In this document: positions 25,559-35,769 of the stretch, in pieces
Layout: each line of letters begins with the position of its first letter
Numbering within the stretch: position 1 is the stretch's first letter
Assembly: GCA_948567375.1 (NCBI GenBank)
Contig: OX419760.1
Coordinates: forward strand, 19,654,001-19,718,000
Source of the DNA: Lunularia cruciata
Lineage: Eukaryota; Streptophyta; Marchantiopsida; Lunulariales; Lunulariaceae
Direction of reading: 5' to 3'
DNA length: 64,000 nt
Translations under genes and position numbers: made by a program
Notes under the pieces: generated by a model
What the model was told of the DNA's origin: nothing
The model's database searches: none
Seen by the model: only the letters and a program-made list of their open reading frames with translations

Positions 25559-27479
25559 CTTAGCCCAAAGTCAAGATCTTTGTACCTTCAAACTGATCTC
25601 TTCCAAACTCTCTTCCTCCTCCTTGGGTCCAATTGGCTCAAAATGAACTACCTTTGCAATTTGACAAGATCATATTCCTTGTTGGAATACCATCTTGAGC
25701 TCTTCTTCCTTCTCCTCAAGAATGCCGTGTTTTGGCAAGTCCATGCATGAGGCATCATTGCACTCCATGCGCTTGATTTTTGCATGAAACTCCTCTCGAT
25801 CCAATTCATCTTCGGCTACTTCCTCAGTTTGTTGTTGGACCTTGGGGTTCTCCTTCACTCTTGTTGCTTCACTCTTTGCTCCTAAGAGTCAACTCTTCCT
25901 TAGAGTCCTCTGAATTTGACTCTACTTCTTCTTCCTCCTCTTCAGCTCTAGAAGATAGGTCAACCATAGCAACTATTAGACTCGGGTTTAGGCACCAAGT
26001 AGTCCTCCTCTTTGCTAGGGAGACTTCATCCTTGGGTTGGGTTCTCTTCTTCAGTTGGAGTACTAGGACTAATAGCATGTCTTTTCCAGACAAAGTATTG
26101 GCTGGTCTCATGTCTTTTCCAGGGAAAGTATTGGGTCAGTCTCCTTTACTTTCACCATGTACCGATTGTTCTTCTGATCCATGACCCATCAAAGGTCTAG
26201 ATGAAAATGGGACACCATTTGATATCAATCCTTGGATAGCGACATCAGATGGACATGCCACCAGTACTAATAGCATCTTCTCATGTCTTTTCCAAGCAAA
26301 GTATTGGTCGGTCTCCTTTACTTTCACCCATGTACCAATTGTCCTTCTGATCCATGACCCATCAAAGGTCTAGATGAAAATGGGACATCATTTGATGTCA
26401 ATTCTTGGATAGTGACATCAGATGGACATGCCACCCTACATGCAAATAGTAGTAGTGCACAACAAAAGGTATGAAGTAGTGGGATGGCATGTCCATCTTC
26501 CATTGCCGTACCATCTGCCTTGTCTTCTGGTAAAAAACCCCCACCCAATTCACACTCACTCTTGCAAACATTAAGTGGAAGAAAATTGCTTGTTGCTTTA
26601 TCATATAGGTGGTTCCCTCCAGCTTCATCAAAGCTATCATTGCCCCAATAATACTTTGCCTCATTAGGCCTACATAGATATCTACCTTATACCCATTCTT
26701 CTTGCAAGGTTCACTAAAGGATGCATTCACGTCCTTTGTTTCTTCCAAAGGATCAAACTTCTGATCAAAAGTGAACCCCATAGGCTCTCCTGCATTGCTT
26801 CCTAAGACCAACTTCCAATCAGCTTCAGTCCATCCGGTTGGGTTCCCTTTCTTCCCTACCTCACTCAGACCTTCCTCACAATTATTGGCAGCTACTTCCG
26901 TCATGAACCCTAGAAAACTCAAGTTCTAGTTCCATGCAAGGAATGTGATTGGAAGTCAGCTCAAGACTTGAATCACGCGACCATATCAATTTGTCTAATC
27001 AATTTGTCAATCATAGGATTTTGGACCGAGATGGCCAAAACTTGACATCTTCCCTTGAATGGCATCATGTTTCTCTCCTCCTCACTTAGCTTTTGATTCT
27101 AACACAATCCTCCAAACTACACAAAGGCATGGAATAATCTTTGCTCACCATTATAAAATCCTCTCGACTAAGTTTTGATTTAATACTCCTCCAAATCTCA
27201 ATCATTCTTCAATTGAAACTCAGTCAAAAATCACACCTAGTGGATGTTTTACTCTTATCACTTTCTTGTATAGCCCCAAACAAAGTAACCATTCACCTCA
27301 AGTGTACCTTCTTGGTTGGTATAGCCCAAGTCAAGATTGCGGTTGAAGATCCTTGGATTGGGTGCTTTCATCCTGATTCAAAGTATAATCACTTCAGGTC
27401 TTCCGTCCTCCCAAGTCTGATCCAAGTCTTCTTCTCCCCCAATACAAAGTTGACTTCCTTGGGTGGGGTTGGATCAGAT
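25559..27479 (-). other. Leftward coding-like region of unassigned repeat
   Basis: Several open stretches run leftward. The longest is 174 codons (26,922 to 26,398), with an uncharacterised segment containing LMRQSIIGAMIALMKLEG and KQQAIFFHLMFARVSVNW. Downstream follow an acidic stretch (RAEEEEEEVESNSEDSKEEL near 25,900-25,960) and a Glu-rich tail. The order, basic core then acidic linker, resembles a capsid-like or transposon-borne protein, but I do not recognise the family. It adjoins the cut LTR at 25,558. Confidence 0.4.
26076..26440. repeat. Tandem repeat, period about 173 bp
   Basis: CATGTCTTTTCCA with the following AAAGTATTGG occurs at about 26,076, 26,109 and 26,282. The last two units are about 173 bp apart and highly similar over their full length, including GACCCATCAAAGGTCTAG and GACATCAGATGGACATGCCA; the first is partial. 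Confidence 0.85.
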
Positions 27480-27823
27480 CTCCTACTTTGGATCCAAATT
27501 CACCAATTCTCTTTGTTTAACCTTCCTTTCTACCTAAAAATACACTTTCTATCCTAAAAATTGTTGGAAACAAAAATGTGGATAGTACATACGTCCTCCC
27601 TAAGAACATCCTTGACTGATTTTTTGGCCTGCATAAAAATTGCTATGACCATCAGCCTCAATAAAAAAAATTTTGGCCAAAAAAATCAGTCAAGGATGTT
27701 CTAAGAGAGGAGATATGTAGTATCCACATTTTTGTTTTTGACAATTTTTAGGATAAAAAGTGTATTTTTAGGTAAAAAGGAAGGTTAAACAAAAGAATTG
27801 GTGAATTTGGATCCAAAGTAGGA
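27480..27823. mobile_element. Foldback (long inverted repeat) element
   Basis: Two arms of about 149 bp (27,481-27,629 and 27,675-27,823) are near-perfect reverse complements, separated by 45 bp. The outer ends are TCCTACTTTGGATCC and its complement. CAGAT stands immediately outside both ends (27,475-27,479 and 27,824-27,828), a likely 5-bp target duplication. No coding capacity. A non-autonomous DNA transposon or foldback element is most likely; transcription would give a long hairpin RNA. Confidence 0.82.
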
Positions 27824-27839
27824 CAGATTAGGCCGATAG

Positions 27840-28560
27840 GCCATCATAGTAGTTATTGTTGGACATATTTATCCATCACTCATTCCCCATTCATTGATAA
27901 GCATCACAACTTTTGATATGAGCTTGCAATATCCTTATACATCATAGGCCATAGTATCCTATCACAAGGGTTTTCTTAATTGTGTCCTTCAATGCATAAA
28001 GACTTCCCAATGCTTTCAAGTGTAGGGATTCTATTACTCCTCCTACGTCATAGTCTTCCAAGCACAAAGTATCTCATCCTCACCCATCTTAAACAAAATG
28101 TTATGCTTGAGCTGATAAGGTCTTATTTTCTTGAGGAAGATTGCTCTCTATTTTGGATCCAATCCTTCAGGACATTGACATGTATGTAGATAATGGTATT
28201 TTGCTTCATATCTTGTACTTTGCATTGCTATCAAATGATATAGCTCTTCATCAAGGAAAAGGTCATCTATCTCCAAGTCGTGTTCCTAGGTTTCTAACCT
28301 AGATAGGAAATTTGGATTTGCATGCAAAGCACCCTTCCTAACTTGTATAGTATATGGGAATCCTTGTAGTAATAGACCACAATGTGCAATTTTCCTTGAC
28401 AAGTTAGCTTTCTTAACTAATTATTTTAATGCATAATGATCCACATGGAAAACAAACTCATATCACAACAAGTATTGTTGAAACTTCTTACATGCATACA
28501 CCATTCCAAGTGCTTCCCGTTCCATAATGGTATAATAATAGTATTGGAGATTAGATAGAG
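27840..28560 (-). mobile_element. Ty3/gypsy pol fragment related to element D
   Basis: Shares order and words with 12,880-13,510, for example GAATATCC/CAATATCCTTATA, TCACTCCTCC/TTACTCCTCCTAC, AATGCATAATG and GAAACTTCTTACA/GGAACTTCTTACA. It represents the RNase H to integrase region on the minus strand. Old and heavily broken. Confidence 0.6.
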
Positions 28561-28589
28561 TGCTTGTAGTGTTGACTGTAAGAAATTCT

Positions 28590-29895
28590 AGTTTTAGGTC
28601 AATCTCAAATCAGATTTGGTTGATTGAAGTTGAAGCTTCAGGAAGTAAGATGTTGGAGATGAAATGATGATCAAGTTTGGAGTTTGGTCACTCTTAAAGT
28701 TATGGTTTGAATCAACTTATGAAAATTTGTAGCATTGTTGGTGGTTAGATTTTACACCTTTATGCAAAGTTTTCATATAAATTCCTCAAATAAAAAATTC
28801 AGGGTCTTTGATCAAGCATACTTGGGTCTATAGAGCTCACAAGTTAGTCTAGCTTAGGAATTGATTCATATCTAGAGATTGGGGTTGGATCAGGCCATGA
28901 AACTCTATAAGAGCTTAGACAAGGGCACAAAAAACTATTATGGAAAAATTGGCTGGATATGAGTCCATGGAGAGTGAGAGTTGATGCAATAAGTTCTAGT
29001 GAAAATACTATTGTAAGCTTAGTAGAGCATTTCTATCTTCAATCATGATTGAATATCAATTCTCCCATTTTTATGAATCTGATTGAAGATTTTAGGTTGA
29101 TAGAGTATTTGTGAAGATTATGTGTATCTCTAGTCTAAAAATCTAGGGAAAGCTACCAAGAACCAGGAGTAAATCCTCAATTAGGGAGTTCAAAATTAAG
29201 GTGGAAACTACAAAAATATTGCCAAGTTTGAGATCTTGTCAAGGAAGCTACAATGGTCAGATTATGGCTTCATTCATACCATTGGAAAATTTATCTCACA
29301 GGCTTCTCATTGAATTCTAGATCAATTGAATCATAGTAACAAACACATTTTTTTTTCATTTGAGTTGCATAGAGTTTTCCACATAAAAAGGCATAGAATT
29401 ACTCCACTTAGAGTACAAACAAGATTAAAATTTGGAGTACAAATTGGAAGAAACTTGGATAATAGATTGAAATCAGCTTGAGAATAGGGTAGGAGGCTCC
29501 AAAGTTGATTTCCACCAAAAGTACGAAGAGTTGTTGTTGAATTCTTGTGGTTGGATCCTCTCTATTCTTGCATGCTTTTTTGTACACCCAATTGGCTTGG
29601 ATTGCTGTGTAGGTGTTGCACTTAGGTTCTTTCCTTCAAGGAGTGTTATGTATTTCTACTTGGTTATACTAGAAGTGATGACCAATAGACAAGGAGTGTG
29701 TGTTATGATGATATGCAAGGTTGCACATTACACCTTTACTTGGTTGAAGGAATACTAGAAACAAGAGTAGAGAGTTCCATTTTGTTAGATCACACATGCA
29801 CTCAAACTAGTAGTGAGACATTTACATAAAACCTCTGATCCGTAAGCTCCATAGCTAGGCATCTTGTGTGTTTCTAGAGAGAGAAAGGCAAAATA
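28590..29895. repeat. Dispersed repeat R1, copy 2
   Basis: Second copy of the repeat described at 3,720-5,820. It has a single unit where copy 1 is tandemly duplicated, and no solo LTR. Divergence from copy 1 looks like 20-25% by eye. Confidence 0.65.
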
Positions 29896-30949
29896 TAATA
29901 CCACAACCATGCACTTAGGTCCCATGCCCGCAACCCTGACCATACCTCCTCCTATATGCATAGAGCTTCCATAGTAGAATCCTGCAATTCCCATAGGAAA
30001 AAATTATCCTTAACTTAAAGTGAGCATCTTGGTGTCTATGGAAAGCCCTTGAGAGGATGCTTACAATGAGATAAGGCACTCCTCATTTGCATTTGTATTC
30101 ACAAAGATATGGGTCTTAACATGAAATATTTTTTTCACTCCCAATGGAATACCATAATGTGAAAATCTATCCTATACTTACACTTTTACACTCTTGTAGA
30201 AGATCTGTCTTGTATTGATGCTTCAATATTCTTGTGATAATTATCTTGTAAAGCATTCTAGTAATCATCAAACTCTACACTTAACACTATGGAGCATTGT
30301 GCATCCTTTGTGGTCCATTCAGGGTAGCAACTTCCTTTCCTTTCTGTCCTCTCATCATTCCTCACTCTCACTTACTCTTTCCACTTCCCTTCTCACAATC
30401 ACTCTCTCAAAATGCAAAGGACTGAGCAGAGGGTTCTTGCTGAGTGTGAAGGAAGTGCCTAGATGGATTCTACAAAAAGTGAAGAAGTTCTAGGTCCCAC
30501 ACAAATATTTATCATGTTGGCCCAACTGTTATGATCTGTTGGTAAGTGTGCAATTCGGTGAGCCATTGCTACTTGCACATGTGAACGGTTAGTACAATCA
30601 AACTGTTCTTAATCGTGGTTCTTGATATGTCAATGTTATATTTATGCATGAAGCTTCAAGCCGAGGGGCTTCCAAGAAAAATGTGTGTTTCTGGCCACAG
30701 GTCTATCTTCAAGACAAAGGTCTTCTAGGGAAAATGACATCCTTGCTCAATGTTGTTTTGGTTGACCATCTTCCGGCTTAATGCCGGGCTTAGTGCCCTT
30801 TTCTTCCACTAATCCTTTTTTGATCTCTTCCTTCCCTTGAACAATAGGTAATTAATCATCTACCTCCCAGTTTGTTTATTGAAGAACTATTCCTATATTT
30901 TTCCTAGATAGGTCCTACAAAACAACCAAAAAAATTGTGCTTCAAGAAG
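29896..30949. other. Unassigned repeat-like DNA
   Basis: No gene seen. Around 30,640-30,740 short words (CAAGCCGAGGGGCTTC, TTCTGGCC, GTCTTCTAGGGAAAA) recall 8,255-8,330, so the two regions may share a decayed element. Confidence 0.3.
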
Positions 30950-31945
30950 AGGAGAGGCATCACAAGTGTCCTTGGAATTGTATCTCACTCACAATTGTAA
31001 ATAAGTGGAGGAGTGCACTCAGGATTGTACAGGCACTTGAGGTTGTACACTAAAGATAGAATAGGAGAGGAAGCTATGCATCTCCCTTACACACGTTAAG
31101 AGCCTAATTATTATGCAAATGATTTGGATAAGATAGGATTAGGGTATTAAAAACCAATGATGAACAGTTTAGCTTAGGATTTTTCAGGATTCATTTGGGA
31201 TTTTGATTCCTTTTGCTCGGAGCCAAATTAGTATTTAAGGCCAAGTGCTACTTGCACTTGTGTTTGTTCTTTTGTATAATGAAGACTTTGATTACAAGTA
31301 AAGAGTACTCTTACTTCTTTGCAAGTTTTGTGTGTTTCATTTATGTGTTGTTCAATGTCTAGGAAAGAGTAGAAGTGAGGAATTTCACAGTAGGTCTTCA
31401 ATACTTAGTGTTGAACAGATACTCGCCCTTGATCAGGGTGTGCACTGAAATGATGCAAAGGAGTGAACTTGGGCAAAGAGTGGATTGGGAAGCTCACCAC
31501 GCAAGCAATACCGGGGAATCAAAAAAGGAAGCGAAAAGCCTAGACTATGAACAGCATAGAAGTGTAGTCCTACAAGATGTGCCTTTTGGGAAGGGTAGAA
31601 AACATTTGCAAGCACTTCATGTTTGGAATGGAGTGGCACTATGGAGTTGAACAATCCATCACCTGCAGGAGCAATCTCAGCTAGATCTTAGAGTGAAAGT
31701 AATTTGATTATTTTCCTTTTGCTGAAGTGTGCCACGGAGATGACACTACACTCTTCTAGGAGTGGTTTATGCCCAAAAAGTTAAACAAAAATAATAAATA
31801 AATTGACGTTTGATGACATGTGTTGATGTGTGTGTTGCGTCATTCTTAGGTATTTTTTACGAATATCCTGGTGGGAACGAACCGTTTTTATTGATTATAA
31901 TATTAAGTATGTTGAGCTGTCATATACATCAAAGGGGTGACCCTA
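30950..31945 (+). repeat. Dispersed repeat R2, copy 2
   Basis: Counterpart of 11,800-12,880. Its right edge coincides with the change from CG-poor repeat DNA to the CG-containing host island. Confidence 0.6.
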
Positions 31946-32820
31946 CCGAAGTTAAAAGAATTATCGAATTTATGACAGAAAGCTATACTAGGTTGCAAGT
32001 GAATTTCAGTTCATAAATTTGCGAAGTCGGCCAAATTAGGTAATTGCGTTGCTGTTGCTTTTGTGAGCGATTTTAGACGGAAGAACAGCTTAATCTACTT
32101 CTCCTCAATTAATCCCCCAATGTATTGTCGCAAAGCATAGTTAAGAAATTTGGTGCATTGCGATTGGAAAGGTAGCATTCTTGTGCGGTTATACAGGATC
32201 CTGCTTACGATCTGTTCTTTCATTTGTCTCTCCAACTTCCCATGACCTTCGCACTGGCGTGGCGCCACGGTCTCCGGTAGTCAGGCCATATCTTTGACAA
32301 CAGGATTGTGAAAAATAGGATTGTCACAAACCCCACAGCTATATTGACCATAACGGTCTCCTTGTGCATATTTATAATTTCGAGCAGCAACTCCTCCATA
32401 TCCGTGCTCACCAACTGCTGCATGATAGAAAGCTTTATTGGACCTGTAAGCTAAATATTCCGCCTACAAATATCGAATATAGAAACTGAGTACGAAGAGT
32501 GACTGTCACGAGTTGGCCTGAACGTGTTACAAGATTAGTGTGAATTGCATGGTGGGAAGGCCAAGAACTCTCCAATTAAACTGCCAGCTTCAGTCCCGAG
32601 GTTGGGTTTAAATCCACTAACGATTTCTGCGTATGCCCTTCACTTCCATCAATCAGCGTCGTTTGCTCCACCTCGAGCGTAGTCACCGTGCTAATTAGTG
32701 TGGTGATTTCTTTCGATGGGACAAGAAACGTGTTAGAATTCATACCTCGAGGCAAGTGGATGCAACAGGTTGCGTGAACTTTTCTGGTTCTATTAGATTT
32801 CACTTTTCTTTTATTTTCTT

Positions 32821-33017
32821 TTCCTTTGACTTGAGGAGGAAGGAGAAAATTAAAATCGTCCTTGCCGTTCCTGGCTGGCTCTTCTCCTCTCAATCTCTCT
32901 CTTTATATAAGAATATATTTTTCTCTTGCTAGTTAAGTTTCTGCTTTCCTTGCTTTGAGTTGAGGAAGAAGGAGAAAATGAACATCTTCTTTCCCGTTCT
33001 TGGGTCGCTCTTCTTCT
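32821..33017. repeat. Short direct repeat of about 70 bp
   Basis: 32,821-32,890 and 32,946-33,017 share TTGAGGA(G/A)GAAGGAGAAAAT, then CCGTTC, TGG and GCTCTTCT in the same order. It looks like a local duplication in host DNA. Confidence 0.7.
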
Positions 33018-33563
33018 GAAGACTTAGTCATTCCGGAATGGAACTCGATGTCGATTGCAAACTGTAATGTGCTAGTCTTTAGATTGTCCGCTATTTGTCG
33101 AGGGTTTTAAAATATGTGCAGGAATCGTACTGTAGATGATTCGTGCCTTCTTTTTCCCAATGGCTACTACCATCTTGAAAGCTGTTTCTGGTACCTTGAG
33201 TTGAGCAGATTCTGGATTTGTAACGATGCGTGACACAAAATTCAACAGAAAGCTCGTTGAAGCTCAAATTCGCCGTTGCCACATAAACTGTAAGTGGAAG
33301 ACTGTACATCGATGTCGGGGACTCGATTCGAGCTGATGCCCTCGCACCAGCTCAGTTGTACATATTGTGGATCGGGCCGAAGAATTTCCTTTCAGAACAT
33401 CTACTCCTATATAGTATAGAAAATTCATTTCCAGTGATATTATTTACTACTACAAAATTTCCTCTTGTTTTAAATGTATTGATACAATATTAAATAAAAA
33501 TGGTTTCTCAAACTTCTAGAAATGGCAGGAAACTGGTGCTCAGAGTTATGTTAAATTCTACAT

Positions 33564-33876
33564 ACATATATTCAAAAACATTTCCATATATATTTTAAAG
33601 CTTACAAATGGTAGATCTTAGTTGACATTATATGAGAAGAAAATTAGGCTATAATGGCTCTTTGTCCATCCAAATCCATTTGCAGTTCTGCATCCTCCGC
33701 TGTAATTTGATATGTGGTATGTTGCTACAATGAGTAGTTCCTCCATCTTTACAACGACAAAATAGTTCGTCATCTTGATGTGACCCCCTCTGCCGATTAC
33801 TGAAACATATGACTGTAATCGTGCACATTGCAAATTTCTGCAGTTTTACATATCCGCAGATTTGCTCGACCTTGGG
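33564..33876. repeat. Duplicated host-like segment, copy 1
   Basis: Aligns in the same orientation with 57,973-58,268 at roughly 70-75% by eye. Shared words are CATATATTCAAAA, ACAAATGGTAGATC, GACATTAT, TTCTTTGTCCA/TCTTTGTCCA, ATGAGTAGTTCCT, TGACTGTAAT and AGATTTGCTC. No protein conservation is obvious. Confidence 0.8.
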
Positions 33877-33892
33877 CACACGCGCGCGTGTG
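33877..33892. other. 16-bp perfect palindrome of alternating purine-pyrimidine
   Basis: CACACGCGCGCGTGTG. A sequence of this kind can adopt Z-form or a small cruciform; there is no evidence for a bound factor. Confidence 0.9.
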
Positions 33893-35769
33893 AAGTAGAA
33901 AGAATTGATTCCACTGCGAGGCGAAGGGTTGTTGCATATTGCGGAGGAGTCTTTCAGCGCAGATCCGGTCTTCTTTAACTTTGTTATTATCCCTGCAAAG
34001 TCCGTTTGATGTCGTTTCTTATTTCCACGGACTACAATTTCGGGACGATATTCCTTATTTCCATTGTTCAAGCTGATGGACAAAAATGTGAAGTAGTTCT
34101 CATATCTCTAAAGACATCGTTTACAAATAAAATGTACTTTAATATTTACAAACTACTCAACTTTAAGAAACGGAATTTTATAAAGATGAAATAGTCTACG
34201 TTTAACGTGTACAGTGAAGTCTATCTGCAACAACTCTTGCTAAAGCCATGAAAGGTTCTTCTATTCGTATTTCAGTTCCTATAAAAATGACTTGTGGAAC
34301 CATGACCATTCTTGGCCAATCAATCAAATGCATAGAGTTGATATTAAGTTCCCCCAATTGCACTTTTACAGCCTATTAAACTAAAGTGGGAACTTTCAGC
34401 TGGTGAATAATGTTCGTGCTAAGAGAAATTCCATTACAAAATATGGCCACTAAAAGGATCTGATGGCCAAGTTAAAGTCTAAGGCACACTTGTTGACGAA
34501 ATAGAAGCTAGACCCGTACAAATACGATAATATGGGCGAAAAGCGAGGTTCTTTCTCACATGCACGACATCGACTTGTGACAAACGTCAACCAGGATTTA
34601 AACGCGTTGGAAAATGGTTAATGACAAAATACAGTATGTGTTAGGTTTATTTTTTATATAGTAGCATGGATCCATGCACTCGCGGGTTTCGCTATCTGTG
34701 CCTCTTCGCCGAAAATCTTGATGGCAGATTTAATTAGGAGGAAAATCTGATAACCAAGTCTATAGCATATGCACAAAGGGATCCTGTTCACTTGTTAAAA
34801 CCTTCACAAAAATGGTTCCGGCAAAGTACTTGGTTTTGAGAAGCATGATATCTGTGGTGGCAACAAGCATCATCTAGCACATGTGCTTCTTACATTTACC
34901 TAACCAGAATCACATTGCCGCCAGTATGTAATGAGTAGAGCTCGAGCATAGAAGTCAATCACTTTTTTCTCCCATCAGTTTTGGACCAGATTCCACATCT
35001 GTCCACGTGGCATTGTTAAGTCTTTTGGCTAACCTGGGCACCGATACGTGAAGTTGAAGTGCCAAGTTCGGGGTATTATAAATATGTCATTCACTGCCAG
35101 CGCTAAGACGACAAAAGAAAAGTCACGAAGTCTTGTAGGTTCATCGCTCTGCTGATAAAATATGTGCATGATGGATACATGCGCGTTTGAAGCTCACAAC
35201 TGTGCAAGTTGATAGCTACAGGTTTTTAACAAATGGAGAAGGCGGTTCCTCGTGGGTTACGCTCTTGTTGATATGGTGTTTGCCTACCATAGAGGCCTGA
35301 AATACGTGTTGTAATGCATGTTCGCACGCTTATTTGATGGTGGTGTGGAGGCAACACCTTTACCAACATATATATTATATATATAGTGTGTAAATTTTAA
35401 GCTGAGAAGGTCGAATGTGGTACTGATATCAGTGTCAATGAGGCTCGTCGTAGTAGCAAAAGGCTTTGAATTTCAAGCTCGCAAACTTTAGGGTCTCAAC
35501 TCCGTCGAATGCTGACCAAAATGGACAAATCATTTAGTAGGTGCACTGGCCGGGGGTAATCTTGAACTCTTCTATACACGCATGGTTTATACTGCAAATG
35601 GAGCTGCGGCAAAATGTTTATACACGTTTGGTCATTTACATGGATGTTATGTTCTGGAAGGAAGGTATATTATGCATCTCGAAATTGAAGCTGACGGGGA
35701 AAACTAATTCCGTGCATCGTCCGAGGAAATCCCGAGACCCTGATATGTGACTGTATTAAAAGGGAACTA

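Larger units (their letters stand above)
31946..35769. other. Host intergenic DNA downstream of the ABCB gene
   Basis: Complex, CG-containing sequence without transposon signatures. A 67-codon minus-strand frame (32,423 to 32,220) has one strong hydrophobic segment (NIAVGFVTILFFTILLSKIW) followed by basic residues, like a signal anchor, but nothing recognisable follows it. A 105-codon minus frame (32,893 to 32,576) and a 144-codon minus frame (34,083 to 33,649) resemble no family I know; the latter overlaps a duplicated non-coding segment. I treat none as established genes. Confidence 0.4.

Noticed and set aside
27141-27557. Plus-strand 138-codon frame
   Set aside because: It runs into the arm of the foldback element and shows no recognisable domain; chance opening in AT-rich DNA is likelier.
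32220-32423. Minus-strand 67-codon frame with a hydrophobic N-terminal segment, considered as the start of a cytochrome P450
   Set aside because: Only an anchor-like segment and basic residues are present. There is no proline-rich hinge or any later P450 motif on either strand nearby.
33649-34083. Minus-strand 144-codon frame
   Set aside because: Half of it lies in the segment duplicated at 58 kb, where the matching frame is not kept open, so coding is not supported.
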